Of a stretch of DNA of 64,000 nucleotides, positions 43,668 to 52,604 are shown piece by piece. The position numbers and the translations under genes were made by a program. The notes under the pieces were generated by a model. The model ran no database searches, had not been told where the DNA came from, and worked only from the letters and a program-made list of their open reading frames with translations. This DNA comes from Solimonas sp. SE-A11 (lineage in GTDB: Bacteria > Pseudomonadota > Gammaproteobacteria > Nevskiales > Nevskiaceae): contig NZ_JAUASX010000003.1 in assembly GCF_030345715.1 (NCBI RefSeq), positions 215,276 through 279,275 of the forward strand, given 5' to 3'. Position 1 is the stretch's first letter; every line of letters starts with the position of its first letter.

Positions 43668-45503
43668 GTGGTCGGGAAGTCCGTGCGGTGGCGGGGACTG
43701 TGGGCGTGGCTCCTGTTGCTGGCAGCCGGGGCGGCCACCGGGCCGGCGCGTGCCGATTCCATACAGCTGCTGACCGCAGGCGAGTTCCTGCCGCAGGCGA
43801 CCATGGCGCTGCCCGACGACGCCGATCCGCGCTGGCGGCCGGTCGTCCTGCCGGACGTCTGGCGCGGCGATGAACGCTTCGCCGGTGGCAGCGCCGGCTG
43901 GTACCGCTTCCGTCTCGCCGGACTGCAGTCCGGAGGAGAGGCCTGGGCGATCTACCTGCAGCGCGCCAGCCTCAACGTCACGGTGTACTTCAACCGCAGC
44001 ATGCTGGGTGATGAGGGCAGCTTCGATGAGCCGATGGCGCTGTACGCCAATCGCGCCCTGCTGCTGACGGTGCCGGCGCCGCTGCTGCGGCCTGACGCCA
44101 ACGTCCTGCACGTCTACCTGCGCGGCTACCCGAATTTCACCGGCCTGCCGCCGCTCGAAGTGGGCTCGTTGGACGAGCTGAAGCCCGAGTACGAGCGCCG
44201 CCGCCTGCTGCAGAACCATGCCGGCCTCGGCCTGATGATGCTGAGCCTGGTGGCCTGCGGCTTTGGCCTGAGCTTCTGGCGGCGTCATCCGGATCAGCCG
44301 GTGTACCTCTGGTTCGGCCTGACCGCGGCCTTCTGGTGTGTGTTCTGTGCCTACACCGCCTTCAGCCAGCCGCCGCTGCCGGGACGCTGGTGGCTGGCAA
44401 CGGTGCACAGCGCCATCGACTGGTCGTTCGCCTCGCAACTGATCTTCGTCCACCGCTTCCTCGACATGCGCCGACCGCGGCTGGAGCAGCTGGCCCTGGG
44501 CCTGGCCGTGGTCGCCACCCTGGTGAACTTCCTCGGCGGCTGGTGGGAGCTGCGCTACCTGGGCAGCCTGATGCACCTGCCGGGGCTGATCAGCGTCGCC
44601 TACTGCCTGGTCTTCGCGATTGGCCGCGGGCGCCTGAGCCCGCGTACCGACGTGGTGCTGCTCTGTGCCGGCCTGGCCCTGGAACTGGGGCTGGTGCTCG
44701 GCGATGCACTGCCGACCGTGGCGGGGGCCGAGGGCCGCTATCTCAATCCGCTGCTGCTGGCGCATTTCGCGGTGCCGCTGCTGCTGTACGCCATGGCCTG
44801 GCGCCTGATCGACCGATCACTGGCCATGCGCCGCGAACTGGAGCAGCTCAACCGTCGCCTGGAAGGGCGCGTGGCGCAGGTACGCGCCGAGGTGGAGCAG
44901 GTCTATCTGCACCGCTATACGCTGGAGCGCGAGCAGGCGCGGCTGGAGGAGCGCGAGCGCCTGCATCGCGACCTGCACGACGATCTCGGGGCCAAGCTGC
45001 TGACCCTGGTGCATTCGGCGGGCAACGAACAGAACGTGACCCTGGCCCGCTCCGCGCTCGCCGACTTGCGCGAGGTGGTATCGCTGAACCCGGAAGACGC
45101 CATCAGCCTGCGAGGCGCCCTGTCGGAGATGGAAACCGACGCTCGCCATCGCGCCGAGGCGATGCACTGCCGCCTCGAATGGCGTTACTCCGAGGAGGCC
45201 GAAGATTTGGAGCTGCCGTCCGGCTTCGCCTTCCACGTTGCCCGCATCCTGCGAGAGGCGCTCGGCAATGCCCTGCATCATGGGCAGGCGAGCCGGGTCG
45301 AGGTGGATGTCTCGGTGGTCGGGGAGGCCTTGTCCGTACAGGTCCGTGATGACGGCTGCGGCAATGCCGACTACCGGCCTGGCGGCGGCATGAACCGGAT
45401 GCGTACGCGCGCGGGCCAACTGCGCGGCGATGTGCGCTGGCTGCCCCTGGCGGGCGGCGGGACCTGCGTCGAGTTGAGCGCGCCGCTTCCGGCTCCGGCC
45501 TGA
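43668..45503 (+). CDS. Membrane sensor histidine kinase (7TMR-DISM-like), first of a tandem pair
   Basis: This protein of about 611 residues has a signal peptide, a periplasmic beta-rich sensor domain (about 25-170; WRPVVLPDVWRGDE, GWYRFRLAG, VYFNRSMLGDEG), seven membrane helices (about 185-385), a coiled coil, then a HisKA_3-type dimerisation domain with RLHRDLHDDLGAKLL (phospho-acceptor His437) and an ATPase domain with N box EALGNALHHG and G1 DDGCGN. This is a 7TMR-DISM-like sensor of the NarX/DesK group. It is closely related to the next gene. GTG at 43668 is used; a second GTG (43683) is possible. No response regulator is adjacent. It shares no start overlap with the MATE gene. Confidence 0.82.
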   Translation: MVGKSVRWRGLWAWLLLLAAGAATGPARADSIQLLTAGEFLPQATMALPDDADPRWRPVVLPDVWRGDERFAGGSAGWYRFRLAGLQSGGEAWAIYLQRASLNVTVYFNRSMLGDEGSFDEPMALYANRALLLTVPAPLLRPDANVLHVYLRGYPNFTGLPPLEVGSLDELKPEYERRRLLQNHAGLGLMMLSLVACGFGLSFWRRHPDQPVYLWFGLTAAFWCVFCAYTAFSQPPLPGRWWLATVHSAIDWSFASQLIFVHRFLDMRRPRLEQLALGLAVVATLVNFLGGWWELRYLGSLMHLPGLISVAYCLVFAIGRGRLSPRTDVVLLCAGLALELGLVLGDALPTVAGAEGRYLNPLLLAHFAVPLLLYAMAWRLIDRSLAMRRELEQLNRRLEGRVAQVRAEVEQVYLHRYTLEREQARLEERERLHRDLHDDLGAKLLTLVHSAGNEQNVTLARSALADLREVVSLNPEDAISLRGALSEMETDARHRAEAMHCRLEWRYSEEAEDLELPSGFAFHVARILREALGNALHHGQASRVEVDVSVVGEALSVQVRDDGCGNADYRPGGGMNRMRTRAGQLRGDVRWLPLAGGGTCVELSAPLPAPA

Positions 45504-45565
45504 GGCTCGCACGACGCCGTCCCAGGCGGCAGAATTCCAGTGGAAGCGGGTGAAAAGGGGGCAGG

Positions 45566-47425
45566 GTGGGGGGAGACAGACGAGGCTGGGCAACGGCGGT
45601 GCTGCTGGCGCTGGCCCTGCTCGTGTCCAGCGCTCCCGCCGTGGCCCAGATCCTGAGCCTGTCGTCCGGTGAATTCCTGCCGGAGCCTTCCATGCAGTTG
45701 CCGGACGATGCCGATCCGCGCTGGCGCCCGGTGCAGTTGCCCGACCAGTGGAACGAACCGGGACGGGCGGGGGTGGAGAGCAGCGGCTGGTATCGCTTCC
45801 GCGTCGAGACACCGACCGACGCCGACGGACCCTGGGGCCTGTACTTCCTGCGCGGTGCCATCAATCTCGCGGCCTACTTCAACCGCAGCTTCATCGGCAG
45901 CGGCGGGCGCTTCGAGGAGCCGATGGCCTTCAACGCCAACCGCCCCCTGCTGTTCGTCGTGCCGCAGCCACTGCTGTCGGACGACGGGCACAACCTGGTA
46001 CACGTCTACCTGCGCGGCTACCCCCACTTCGTCGTGCTGTATCCGCCCGAGGTCGGGCCGCTGCAGGAACTGCGACCGGCCTACGAATGGCGCCGGCTGC
46101 TGCAGAGCGACATCAGCTTCGGCCTGACCGCGCTGACCCTGGTCACCGCGCTGTTCAGCTTCACCTTGTACCTGCGCAACCGCGACCAGTCGCTGTACCT
46201 GTGGTTCGCGCTGTTCACGGCCTGCTGGGGTGTCTTCGGGGCCAACATGTCGGTGCGCGACCTGCCCCTGCCGGGACGCTACTGGCTGGCGCTGGTCCAC
46301 AGCAGCATCGACTGGGCCTGCGCACTGCAGATGATCTTCGTCCACCGCTTCCTCGATGCACGGCGGCCCCGCATCGAGGCCGCCGCACTGGCGCTGGCGG
46401 CGCTCGGCACGCTTTGCAACCTGCTGGGAAGCTGGTGGACGCTGCGCTACGTCGGCGCCTTCTTCAACCTGCTGAGCGTGCTGAGCCTGGTTTACGCGCT
46501 GGCCTACACCTACGGCCGGCGCCACCACAGCCGGGATGCGGCGATGCTCTGCGCCGGCCTGCTGCTGCAGCTGCTGCTCGCCGTGCATGACTACGGCCTG
46601 GCCGCGACGCGTTCCGCCAACTGGTACGGCCACAGCAGCTTCCTGCTGCATTTCGCCGTGCCGCTGTTCCTCACCGTGCTGGGCTGGCGTGTGCTCGACC
46701 GCAGCCTGGTGGCGCGGCGTGACCTGGAAGAGCTCAACCTGCAGCTGGAGACGCGCGTGGCCGAGGCCCGGCGCACGCTAGAGCAGGGTTTCGAAAAGCG
46801 CTGCAAGCTGGAGCGCCAGCAGGCGGTGCTGGAGGAGCGCGAGCGCATTCACCGCGAGCTCCACGAGGACCTCGGCGGCAAGCTGCTGACCCTGATCCAC
46901 GCCGGCGAGAGCGAGGCCAATGTCGAGCTGGCGCGTTCCGCGCTGGCCGACCTGCGCGAGGTGGTGATCTTCGACCCGGCTATCGCCGTGAGCCTGCGCG
47001 GCACCCTGGCAGAGATGGAAGCCGAAGCGCAACAGCGCACGGCGCGCGCCGGTTGCCGGCTGCATTGGGCCTATCCCGAGGGCGTCGACGAGCTGGAGGT
47101 GCCGCCGCTGTTCGCCTTCCACCTGGCGCGCATCCTGCGCGAGGCCGTCAGCAATGCCCTGCGCCACGGTGAGGCGCCGGAGCTGCGCGTGGACTTCCGG
47201 CTCGGCGGCGGCAACCTGCACATGCGGGTTGCCGATACCGGCTGCGGCTTCGAGCACAGCCGTCCGGGCATCGGCATGCGCGGCATGTGTGCACGCACCG
47301 AGCTGCTGCGCGGCCGTATCCAGTGGAAGCAGGGCGAGTACGGCGGCACGATCGTGGAACTGCAGGCGGCGTTGCCCGGTCTGGATGTGGGCCATGATCC
47401 AATCCGTTCTGTCCTTATGCCTTGA
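45566..47425 (+). CDS. Membrane sensor histidine kinase (7TMR-DISM-like), second of a tandem pair
   Basis: This 619-residue protein has the same layout as its upstream neighbour: signal peptide, periplasmic sensor (WRPVQLPDQWNEP, GWYRFRVET, AYFNRSFIGSGGRFEEP), seven membrane helices, coiled coil, HisKA_3 domain with RIHRELHEDLGGKLL (phospho-acceptor His433) and ATPase with N box EAVSNALRHG and G1 DTGCGF. Paralogous blocks line up along the whole length, so the pair arose by duplication. The sensor domains differ, suggesting different signals. The GTG start follows AAAAGGGGG. The partner response regulator must be outside the window. It ends 63 bases before the peroxiredoxin. Confidence 0.82.
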   Translation: MGGDRRGWATAVLLALALLVSSAPAVAQILSLSSGEFLPEPSMQLPDDADPRWRPVQLPDQWNEPGRAGVESSGWYRFRVETPTDADGPWGLYFLRGAINLAAYFNRSFIGSGGRFEEPMAFNANRPLLFVVPQPLLSDDGHNLVHVYLRGYPHFVVLYPPEVGPLQELRPAYEWRRLLQSDISFGLTALTLVTALFSFTLYLRNRDQSLYLWFALFTACWGVFGANMSVRDLPLPGRYWLALVHSSIDWACALQMIFVHRFLDARRPRIEAAALALAALGTLCNLLGSWWTLRYVGAFFNLLSVLSLVYALAYTYGRRHHSRDAAMLCAGLLLQLLLAVHDYGLAATRSANWYGHSSFLLHFAVPLFLTVLGWRVLDRSLVARRDLEELNLQLETRVAEARRTLEQGFEKRCKLERQQAVLEERERIHRELHEDLGGKLLTLIHAGESEANVELARSALADLREVVIFDPAIAVSLRGTLAEMEAEAQQRTARAGCRLHWAYPEGVDELEVPPLFAFHLARILREAVSNALRHGEAPELRVDFRLGGGNLHMRVADTGCGFEHSRPGIGMRGMCARTELLRGRIQWKQGEYGGTIVELQAALPGLDVGHDPIRSVLMP

Positions 47426-47488
47426 TCTGCCACGGGAACGGCGCATCATGGAGCCCCCGCACCACCCCATAACCCACAGGAGAACCAC

Positions 47489-48124
47489 ATGACACTGCGA
47501 CTGGGCGACATCGCCCCCGATTTCGAAGCGGACACCACCGAGGGCCGCATCCGCTTCCACGAGTGGCTGGGCAATTCCTGGGGCGTGCTGTTCAGCCACC
47601 CGCGCAACTACACGCCGGTCTGCACCACCGAGCTGGGCTACACCGCCAAGCTCAAGCCCGAGTTCGAGAAGCGCAACGTCAAGGCCATCGGCCTGTCGGT
47701 GGACAAGCTGGAAGACCACCACGGCTGGAGCAAGGACATCGCCGAGACCCAGGGCACCTCGCTGAACTTCCCGCTGATCGCCGACGCCGACAAGACGGTG
47801 GCGAACCTCTACGACATGATCCACCCCAATGCCAGCGACACCTTCACCGTGCGCTCGGTATTCATCGTGGACCACAACAAGAAGATCCGCCTGACGCTGA
47901 CCTACCCGGCCAGCACCGGCCGCAACTTCGACGAAGTGCTGCGCGTGATCGACTCCCTGCAACTCACCGATAAGTACAAGGTCGCCACGCCGGTGAACTG
48001 GAAGCAGGGCGATGACGTGATCATCGTGCCGGCCGTCAACAACGAGGACGCCAAGAAGCTGTTCCCGCAGGGCTGGAAGGAGCTCAGGCCTTACCTGCGC
48101 GTCGTGCCGCAGCCGAAGGGCTGA
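47489..48124 (+). CDS. 1-Cys peroxiredoxin (Prx6/AhpC-TSA family)
   Basis: This 211-residue protein is a Prx6-type peroxiredoxin. The peroxidatic cysteine is Cys45 in SHPRNYTPVCTTELG; no resolving cysteine is present, as is usual for this subgroup. The C-terminal 1-Cys domain includes VATPVNWKQGDDVIIVPAV. It reduces H2O2 and alkyl peroxides, with an external reductant such as glutathione or thioredoxin. HPRNYTPVC has Tyr in place of the usual Phe. The ATG follows CAGGAGA at a good distance. It is followed closely by the small lipoprotein gene. Confidence 0.93.
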   Translation: MTLRLGDIAPDFEADTTEGRIRFHEWLGNSWGVLFSHPRNYTPVCTTELGYTAKLKPEFEKRNVKAIGLSVDKLEDHHGWSKDIAETQGTSLNFPLIADADKTVANLYDMIHPNASDTFTVRSVFIVDHNKKIRLTLTYPASTGRNFDEVLRVIDSLQLTDKYKVATPVNWKQGDDVIIVPAVNNEDAKKLFPQGWKELRPYLRVVPQPKG

Positions 48125-48132
48125 GGACCGAC

Positions 48133-48564
48133 ATGCATACTGTCCTGAGTGCTGCGCGGGCTCTCGCCGCCGGACTGCTGCTGGCCCTGGTCGCTGCCTG
48201 CGACCGGGCGCCGCCGGCGCCGGGGCCGGCCGGTGGTCTCGAGGTGGAGGGCGGTAGCCTGAGCTTCACTGCCGTCCAGGGGCAGGGCGTTCCGCCGGCA
48301 CCGCAGACCCTGGCCGTACGCGTGGACAAGGACCAGGCCCAGCGCATCGGCACCGGCCCGGCCCTCGGCGAGACGGCGGACTGGTTTGCCGCACGCATCG
48401 ATGGCGCCCCTCCGGATCTCAAGCTGGTGGTCAGCATCACCCGCACCACGCTGCCACCGGGTGACTACAAGGCGCGCCTGGAAGTGGCCACGGGCGATGC
48501 CCAGCAGAACTTCCTGCAGTCGCGCCCGGTGGAGCTGAACTACCGGGTATTGCTCAAGCCCTAG
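48133..48564 (+). CDS. Small lipoprotein with BACON/Ig-like domain, function unknown
   Basis: This 143-residue protein has a signal peptide with lipobox LVAAC, a short Pro/Ala linker and one beta-rich domain. The domain resembles the BACON (bacterial Ig-like) fold: LSFTAVQGQG then PPAPQTLAV, WFAARIDG and LPPGDYKARLEV. Such domains often bind mucins or carbohydrates, but here function is not known. It is nine bases from the peroxiredoxin stop and likely in the same transcript. A hairpin without T run follows. Confidence 0.65.
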   Translation: MHTVLSAARALAAGLLLALVAACDRAPPAPGPAGGLEVEGGSLSFTAVQGQGVPPAPQTLAVRVDKDQAQRIGTGPALGETADWFAARIDGAPPDLKLVVSITRTTLPPGDYKARLEVATGDAQQNFLQSRPVELNYRVLLKP

Positions 48565-48575
48565 CTGTATCGGCA

Positions 48576-48602
48576 AGCCCTGCCGGTGCCGCCGGCAGGG
48601 CT
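48576..48602. terminator. Hairpin after the small lipoprotein gene, uncertain terminator
   Basis: AGCCCTGCCGG at 48576-48586 and its reverse complement CCGGCAGGGCT at 48592-48602 form an eleven-base stem with a TGCCG loop. No T run follows, so it may instead stabilise mRNA. Confidence 0.4.
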
Positions 48603-48663
48603 CAGGGCTGCCCGGGGCCGGCCGTGATACGGTTGCACACCCGTCTCACCAGCCAGGTCCGCC

Positions 48664-50361
48664 ATGTCCGACGCCAGAAAGCCGGTTTCCAACAGCCGCT
48701 CGCGCAACATCACCGAGGGCGTCGCCCGCTCGCCGAACCGCGCGATGCTGCGCGCCGTGGGCTTCACCGACCAGGATTTCGACAAGCCCATCGTCGGCAT
48801 CGCCAGCGGTCATTCGACGATGAACCCCTGCAACGCCGGCCTGGGCCCGCTGGCCGATCGCGCCGATGCGGCGCTGAAGGCTGCCGGTGCCATGCCGCAG
48901 ACCTTCGGATTCCCTACCGTCACTGACGGCATCTCCATGGGTACCGAGGGCATGAAATTCTCGCTGGTGTCGCGCGAGGTGATCGCCGACTCCATCGAGA
49001 CCGCCGTGCAGTCGCAGTTCATGGACGGTGTGCTCGCCATCGGCGGCTGCGACAAGAACATGCCCGGTGCCATGATCGCCATGCTGCGCATGAACGTGCC
49101 GGGGCTGTTCTGCTACGGTGGCACCATCAAGCCGGGCTTCTGGAAGGGCCAGGCCCTGACCATCGTCTCGCCCTTCGAGGCGGTGGGCAGCTTCACCGCC
49201 GGCAAGATGAGCCGGGAGGACTTCGACGGCATCGAGAAGAACGCCTGCCCCAGCCATGGCGCCTGCGGTGGCATGTACACCGCCAACACCATGTCCTCGG
49301 CCTTCGAGGCCCTGGGCATGTCGCTGCTGGGCTCCTCGCAGATGGCCAACCCGGACCCGGAGAAGGGCGACAGCGTGGCGCAGTCGGCCGCCGTGCTGGT
49401 CAATGCGATCCGCCTCGGCATCAAGCCTCGCGATATCGTCACGCGCAAGAGCATCGAGAACGCCATCGCCCTGGTGATGGCCACCGGCGGCTCCACCAAT
49501 GCCGTGCTGCATTTCCTGGCCATGGCCCATGCCGCCGACCTGGAGTGGTCGCTGGACGACTTCGAGCGGGTGCGTCGCAAGGTGCCGGTACTGTGCAACC
49601 TCAAGCCCTCGGGCGCTTACGTGGCGGTGGACTTCCACAAGGCCGGCGGCGTGCCGCAGGTGCTGAAGATGCTGCTGGTGAAGGGGCTGTTGCATGGCGA
49701 TTGCCTCACCATCACGGGCAAGACCCTGGCCGAGGAACTGGCGAACGTTCCCGCCGAGCCTCGCGCCGACCAGGACGTGATCCGTCCCTTCGACAAACCG
49801 CTGTACAAGGAAGGCCACCTGGCGATCCTAAAGGGCAACCTCGCCCCGAACGGCGCCGTGGCCAAGATCAGCGGCCTGAAGAACCCGGTCATCACCGGCC
49901 CGGCGCGCGTGTTCGACTCCGAGCCGGAGGCCATGGACGCCATCCTGGGGGATCGCATCCAGGCCGGCGACGTGCTGGTGATCCGCTACATCGGCCCGCG
50001 CGGCGGCCCCGGCATGCCCGAGATGCTGGCGCCGACCTCGGCCATCATCGGCAAGGGCCTGGGCGAGAGCGTCGGCTTCATCACCGACGGCCGCTTCTCC
50101 GGCGGTACCTGGGGCATGGTGGTGGGCCACGTCGCGCCGGAGGCCTTCGTCGGCGGCCCCATCGCGCTGGTGGGCGAGGGTGACAGCATCACCATCGACG
50201 CCCATCACCAGCTGATCCAGCTCAACGTGCCCGACGAGGAACTGGCCCGGCGCCGCGCGGCCTGGAAGCAGCCGGCGCCGCGCTATACCCGAGGTGTGCT
50301 GGCCAAGTTCGCGCGGCTGGTGAGCGGCGCCGACAAGGGCGCCGTGCTCGACGGCGAGTAG
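48664..50361 (+). CDS. ilvD: Dihydroxy-acid dehydratase
   Basis: This 565-residue enzyme is IlvD/Edd family. It has [47 protein letters not shown] and [20 protein letters not shown], with the cysteines that hold the catalytic Fe-S cluster. It catalyses the dehydration step in valine, leucine and isoleucine synthesis. Length and blocks fit IlvD of the shorter (about 560) class with a [2Fe-2S] cluster rather than the 616-residue enterobacterial type, by length only. A strong terminator follows. Confidence 0.95.
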   Translation: MSDARKPVSNSRSRNITEGVARSPNRAMLRAVGFTDQDFDKPIVGIASGHSTMNPCNAGLGPLADRADAALKAAGAMPQTFGFPTVTDGISMGTEGMKFSLVSREVIADSIETAVQSQFMDGVLAIGGCDKNMPGAMIAMLRMNVPGLFCYGGTIKPGFWKGQALTIVSPFEAVGSFTAGKMSREDFDGIEKNACPSHGACGGMYTANTMSSAFEALGMSLLGSSQMANPDPEKGDSVAQSAAVLVNAIRLGIKPRDIVTRKSIENAIALVMATGGSTNAVLHFLAMAHAADLEWSLDDFERVRRKVPVLCNLKPSGAYVAVDFHKAGGVPQVLKMLLVKGLLHGDCLTITGKTLAEELANVPAEPRADQDVIRPFDKPLYKEGHLAILKGNLAPNGAVAKISGLKNPVITGPARVFDSEPEAMDAILGDRIQAGDVLVIRYIGPRGGPGMPEMLAPTSAIIGKGLGESVGFITDGRFSGGTWGMVVGHVAPEAFVGGPIALVGEGDSITIDAHHQLIQLNVPDEELARRRAAWKQPAPRYTRGVLAKFARLVSGADKGAVLDGE

Positions 50362-50381
50362 GCCGCAGGCGCGAAAGAATT

Positions 50382-50412
50382 AAGGGCGGGCCCTCGGGCC
50401 CGCCCTTTTCGT
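50382..50412. terminator. Bidirectional terminator after ilvD
   Basis: AAGGGCGGGCCC at 50382-50393 and GGGCCCGCCCTT at 50396-50407 form a twelve-base stem with a tiny loop, followed by TTTTCGTTT. It separates ilvD from the convergent gene at 50414-51199. Confidence 0.82.
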
Positions 50413-50413
50413 T

Positions 50414-51199
50414 TCAGGCCGCGAAGAAAGGCTGCAACTGCTCCAGCGTGCCGTTCTTCTCAGCTGCCTGGCGCGCGGTGGCGCGATGCTTCGGGTCCAC
50501 GGCATCGCTGAGTTTCGCCATGCGCTGCTGATCCTTCGGCGGCATCTGTGCGGTGACCAGGCCCACTTCGTTGATGAACTCGGGCGCCTTGAAGGCGGCT
50601 TCGATCAGGCTGCGGATCTGCTGATCATCCATCTTCGCCGTGAGGCGCGCGACGCGGTCCTTGCGCTGCGCGAAGCTGGAGATGCGCAGGGAGTCGGCGG
50701 GGTCGGCGATCTCCTCCATCAGGATCATCGCCTTGTCTTCCGGCAGGTAATCGGTGAAGCCGCCCATGATGTGGTAGTCGCGGCTGGCCAGCATCTGGCG
50801 CGTGACGCCGCGCATCAGGTCCACCGGCAGTTTCTCCAGCTGCTCCCTGGCCCTTTCCGGGATCTGCTCGCGCGCGATCTCCGCCATGAACTCGTCGTCG
50901 AAGTGCTTGCACATGCGCGCCGCGCGGTCGGCCGGCACGTAGTACGACATGTTGGCGGTGATGCTGGGGCCGAAGACCTTGCGGCACAGCAGGGCGCTGA
51001 GCGCATCCGGTGCCAGCTTGCCGCTGGCGGCGATCTTCTCGAACAGCCCGGCGAATTCCTCCAGCAGGCTGTTCTGGATCAGCGTGCGCAGCTTCATCAG
51101 GCCGGCGCCGTCGAGCGCGGCGAGGTGGCCCAGCTGGGCCGCGTCGCGGTGCAGTACACGCGCCAGGCGGCGCAGCTCGGTGTCGCGGTCGATGTTCAT
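50414..51199 (-). CDS. Hypothetical helical-repeat protein
   Basis: This 261-residue protein has no signal peptide or membrane helix and is predicted mostly helical. Repeated blocks of LxxLxxDxM type, such as LEKLPVDLMRGVTRQMLA, TDYLPEDKAMILMEEIAD and RLTAKMDDQQIRSLIEA, suggest an alpha-helical repeat like the cytoplasmic domain of MgtE, but I do not recognise the family. Its start overlaps the stop of the 73-residue gene upstream (ATGA), so the two are a translationally coupled pair. No catalytic motif seen. Confidence 0.7.
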   Translation of the reverse strand: MNIDRDTELRRLARVLHRDAAQLGHLAALDGAGLMKLRTLIQNSLLEEFAGLFEKIAASGKLAPDALSALLCRKVFGPSITANMSYYVPADRAARMCKHFDDEFMAEIAREQIPERAREQLEKLPVDLMRGVTRQMLASRDYHIMGGFTDYLPEDKAMILMEEIADPADSLRISSFAQRKDRVARLTAKMDDQQIRSLIEAAFKAPEFINEVGLVTAQMPPKDQQRMAKLSDAVDPKHRATARQAAEKNGTLEQLQPFFAA

Positions 51200-51417
51200 A
51201 CGCCGAAGAGCTTCTTGATGGGCGCGCGCAGCAGCCAGGGCAGCTGGTTCAGCGCCTCTTCCATGCTGCCGCGGATGTGCTTCGAGTGGGCTTGCCGCGC
51301 CTGCTCGATGTCGCCAGCCAGCTTCAGCCGGTCAGCCTCGGACAGCGCGGACAGGAAGTCCAGCTTCGCCGGCTGCGTGCGCAGCAGTTTCGCCAGCTTG
51401 TCGTTGGGGTTGGCCAT
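51196..51417 (-). CDS. Small hypothetical protein (73 residues)
   Basis: This 73-residue protein starts MANPNDKLAKLLRTQPAKLD and ends RAPIKKLFGV. It is helical and basic, with no signal peptide. Its stop overlaps the start of the next gene (ATGA), and it lies 26 bases downstream of the AraC-family regulator gene, so it may be read from that transcript. No family is recognised. Codon use and the tight coupling to the next gene support it being real. Confidence 0.6.
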   Translation of the reverse strand: MANPNDKLAKLLRTQPAKLDFLSALSEADRLKLAGDIEQARQAHSKHIRGSMEEALNQLPWLLRAPIKKLFGV

Positions 51418-51443
51418 GCCTGTCTCCTCGTTTGCGGCGCAGT

Positions 51444-52508
51444 CTAGCCTGAGTTTCCGTCCAGCAGCCGGCGCCGGTAGCCGCTGGGTGAGTCGCCGGT
51501 CCACTTGCGGAAGGCGCGGGTGAAGTTGGCCGGGTTGGTGTAGCCCAGCCGTGCGGCGACCTGCTGCAGTTCCAGCGTGGAGTGGCGCAGCAGTTCCTGG
51601 GCGTCGCGCTGGCGCACGTCCTCCAGCAGGGCCAGGTAGGAGGTGCCTTCGGCCTGCAGCTTGCGCTTGAGGCTGCGTCCGGACATGTGCATGCGCTCTG
51701 CCACCGCGTCGACGCTGGGATAGCCACCGTTGTGGGACAGCCGAAGTTCGGCGCAGACGCGCAGGCCGACGCTGTCCTGCAGGCCGCCGGCCTGGGCCAG
51801 CTCGCGTTCGCAGAGCTCGATGGCCTGGCGCGAGGCATGCGGGTCGGCCAGCACCGGGCGCAGCTCCAGGTAGCGCAAAGGGAAGCGCAGCAGGTTGGCC
51901 GGCTGGCCGAAGCGGATGTTGGGCAGGCGTTCGCGGTAGGCCGCGTGGTAGGGCGGCTCGGGCCAGTCGAACCCGATTTCCGCGCCCTGGAAGTCGCGCA
52001 GCTCCATGCCCAGGATCGCGCAGGCGCCCCGCGCCAGGCCCAGCAGGATGTTCTCGACGAAGAACGAGCGCAGCACCGGGATCGGGTGCTTCTCGCGCAG
52101 TGTGATGGTGCCGTGCGTGGCGTCGGTGCTCAGGCTCATCGTGAAGTTGCGCTGGCGTGCCTGCACGTAGCGGATGGTGACGTCCATGGCCTGGCGCATG
52201 GAGTCGCAGCTCATGGTGGCGTAGCCGAGGAAGCCGTGCGAGGTCGGACGCATGCGCAGGCCGTATTCGTAGCCCAGACCCGGGTCGCCGGACAGGCGGA
52301 TGCCGTTCATGGCCAGCAGGGTCCACTGGTAGGCGGACATGCGCGCCTCCGGCTGCGCCAGCAGTTCCGGCGCCATCGGCACCCCCGCCAGCAACTGGTC
52401 CTGCTCCACGCCGCGCTCGGCCATGATCTCCACCAGCAGTTGCAGGTAGGAGACCGGGATCGACGGCTGGTTGATGTCGGGTGGCAGCTTCAGGCGGGAC
52501 AGGTCCAT
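51444..52508 (-). CDS. AraC-family transcriptional regulator with arabinose-binding-like domain (VirS/OruR type)
   Basis: This 354-residue regulator has an N-terminal Arabinose_bd (PF12625) domain, for example SYLQLLVEIMAERGVEQDQL, and TSHGFLGYATMSCDSMRQAM, and a C-terminal HTH_18 domain, with MHMSGRSLKRKLQAEGTSYL and LGYTNPANFTRAFRKWTGDSP. This is the VirS/OruR class. It is divergent from the SDR gene at 52605 and is the likely activator of that cluster, with an operator in the 96-base gap. The ligand is unknown. In M. tuberculosis VirS activates the divergent mymA operon, which also has an SDR, a hydrolase and a monooxygenase. Confidence 0.9.
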   Translation of the reverse strand: MDLSRLKLPPDINQPSIPVSYLQLLVEIMAERGVEQDQLLAGVPMAPELLAQPEARMSAYQWTLLAMNGIRLSGDPGLGYEYGLRMRPTSHGFLGYATMSCDSMRQAMDVTIRYVQARQRNFTMSLSTDATHGTITLREKHPIPVLRSFFVENILLGLARGACAILGMELRDFQGAEIGFDWPEPPYHAAYRERLPNIRFGQPANLLRFPLRYLELRPVLADPHASRQAIELCERELAQAGGLQDSVGLRVCAELRLSHNGGYPSVDAVAERMHMSGRSLKRKLQAEGTSYLALLEDVRQRDAQELLRHSTLELQQVAARLGYTNPANFTRAFRKWTGDSPSGYRRRLLDGNSG

Positions 52509-52604
52509 GGCGCAAAATGATAAGCAAATTGGCGCGGCCGCGTCTCACGCGGCGGGGCGCCGCGCGCCAAACTGTGCCATCGATCAATGACGAGGTTCGG
52601 AGCG

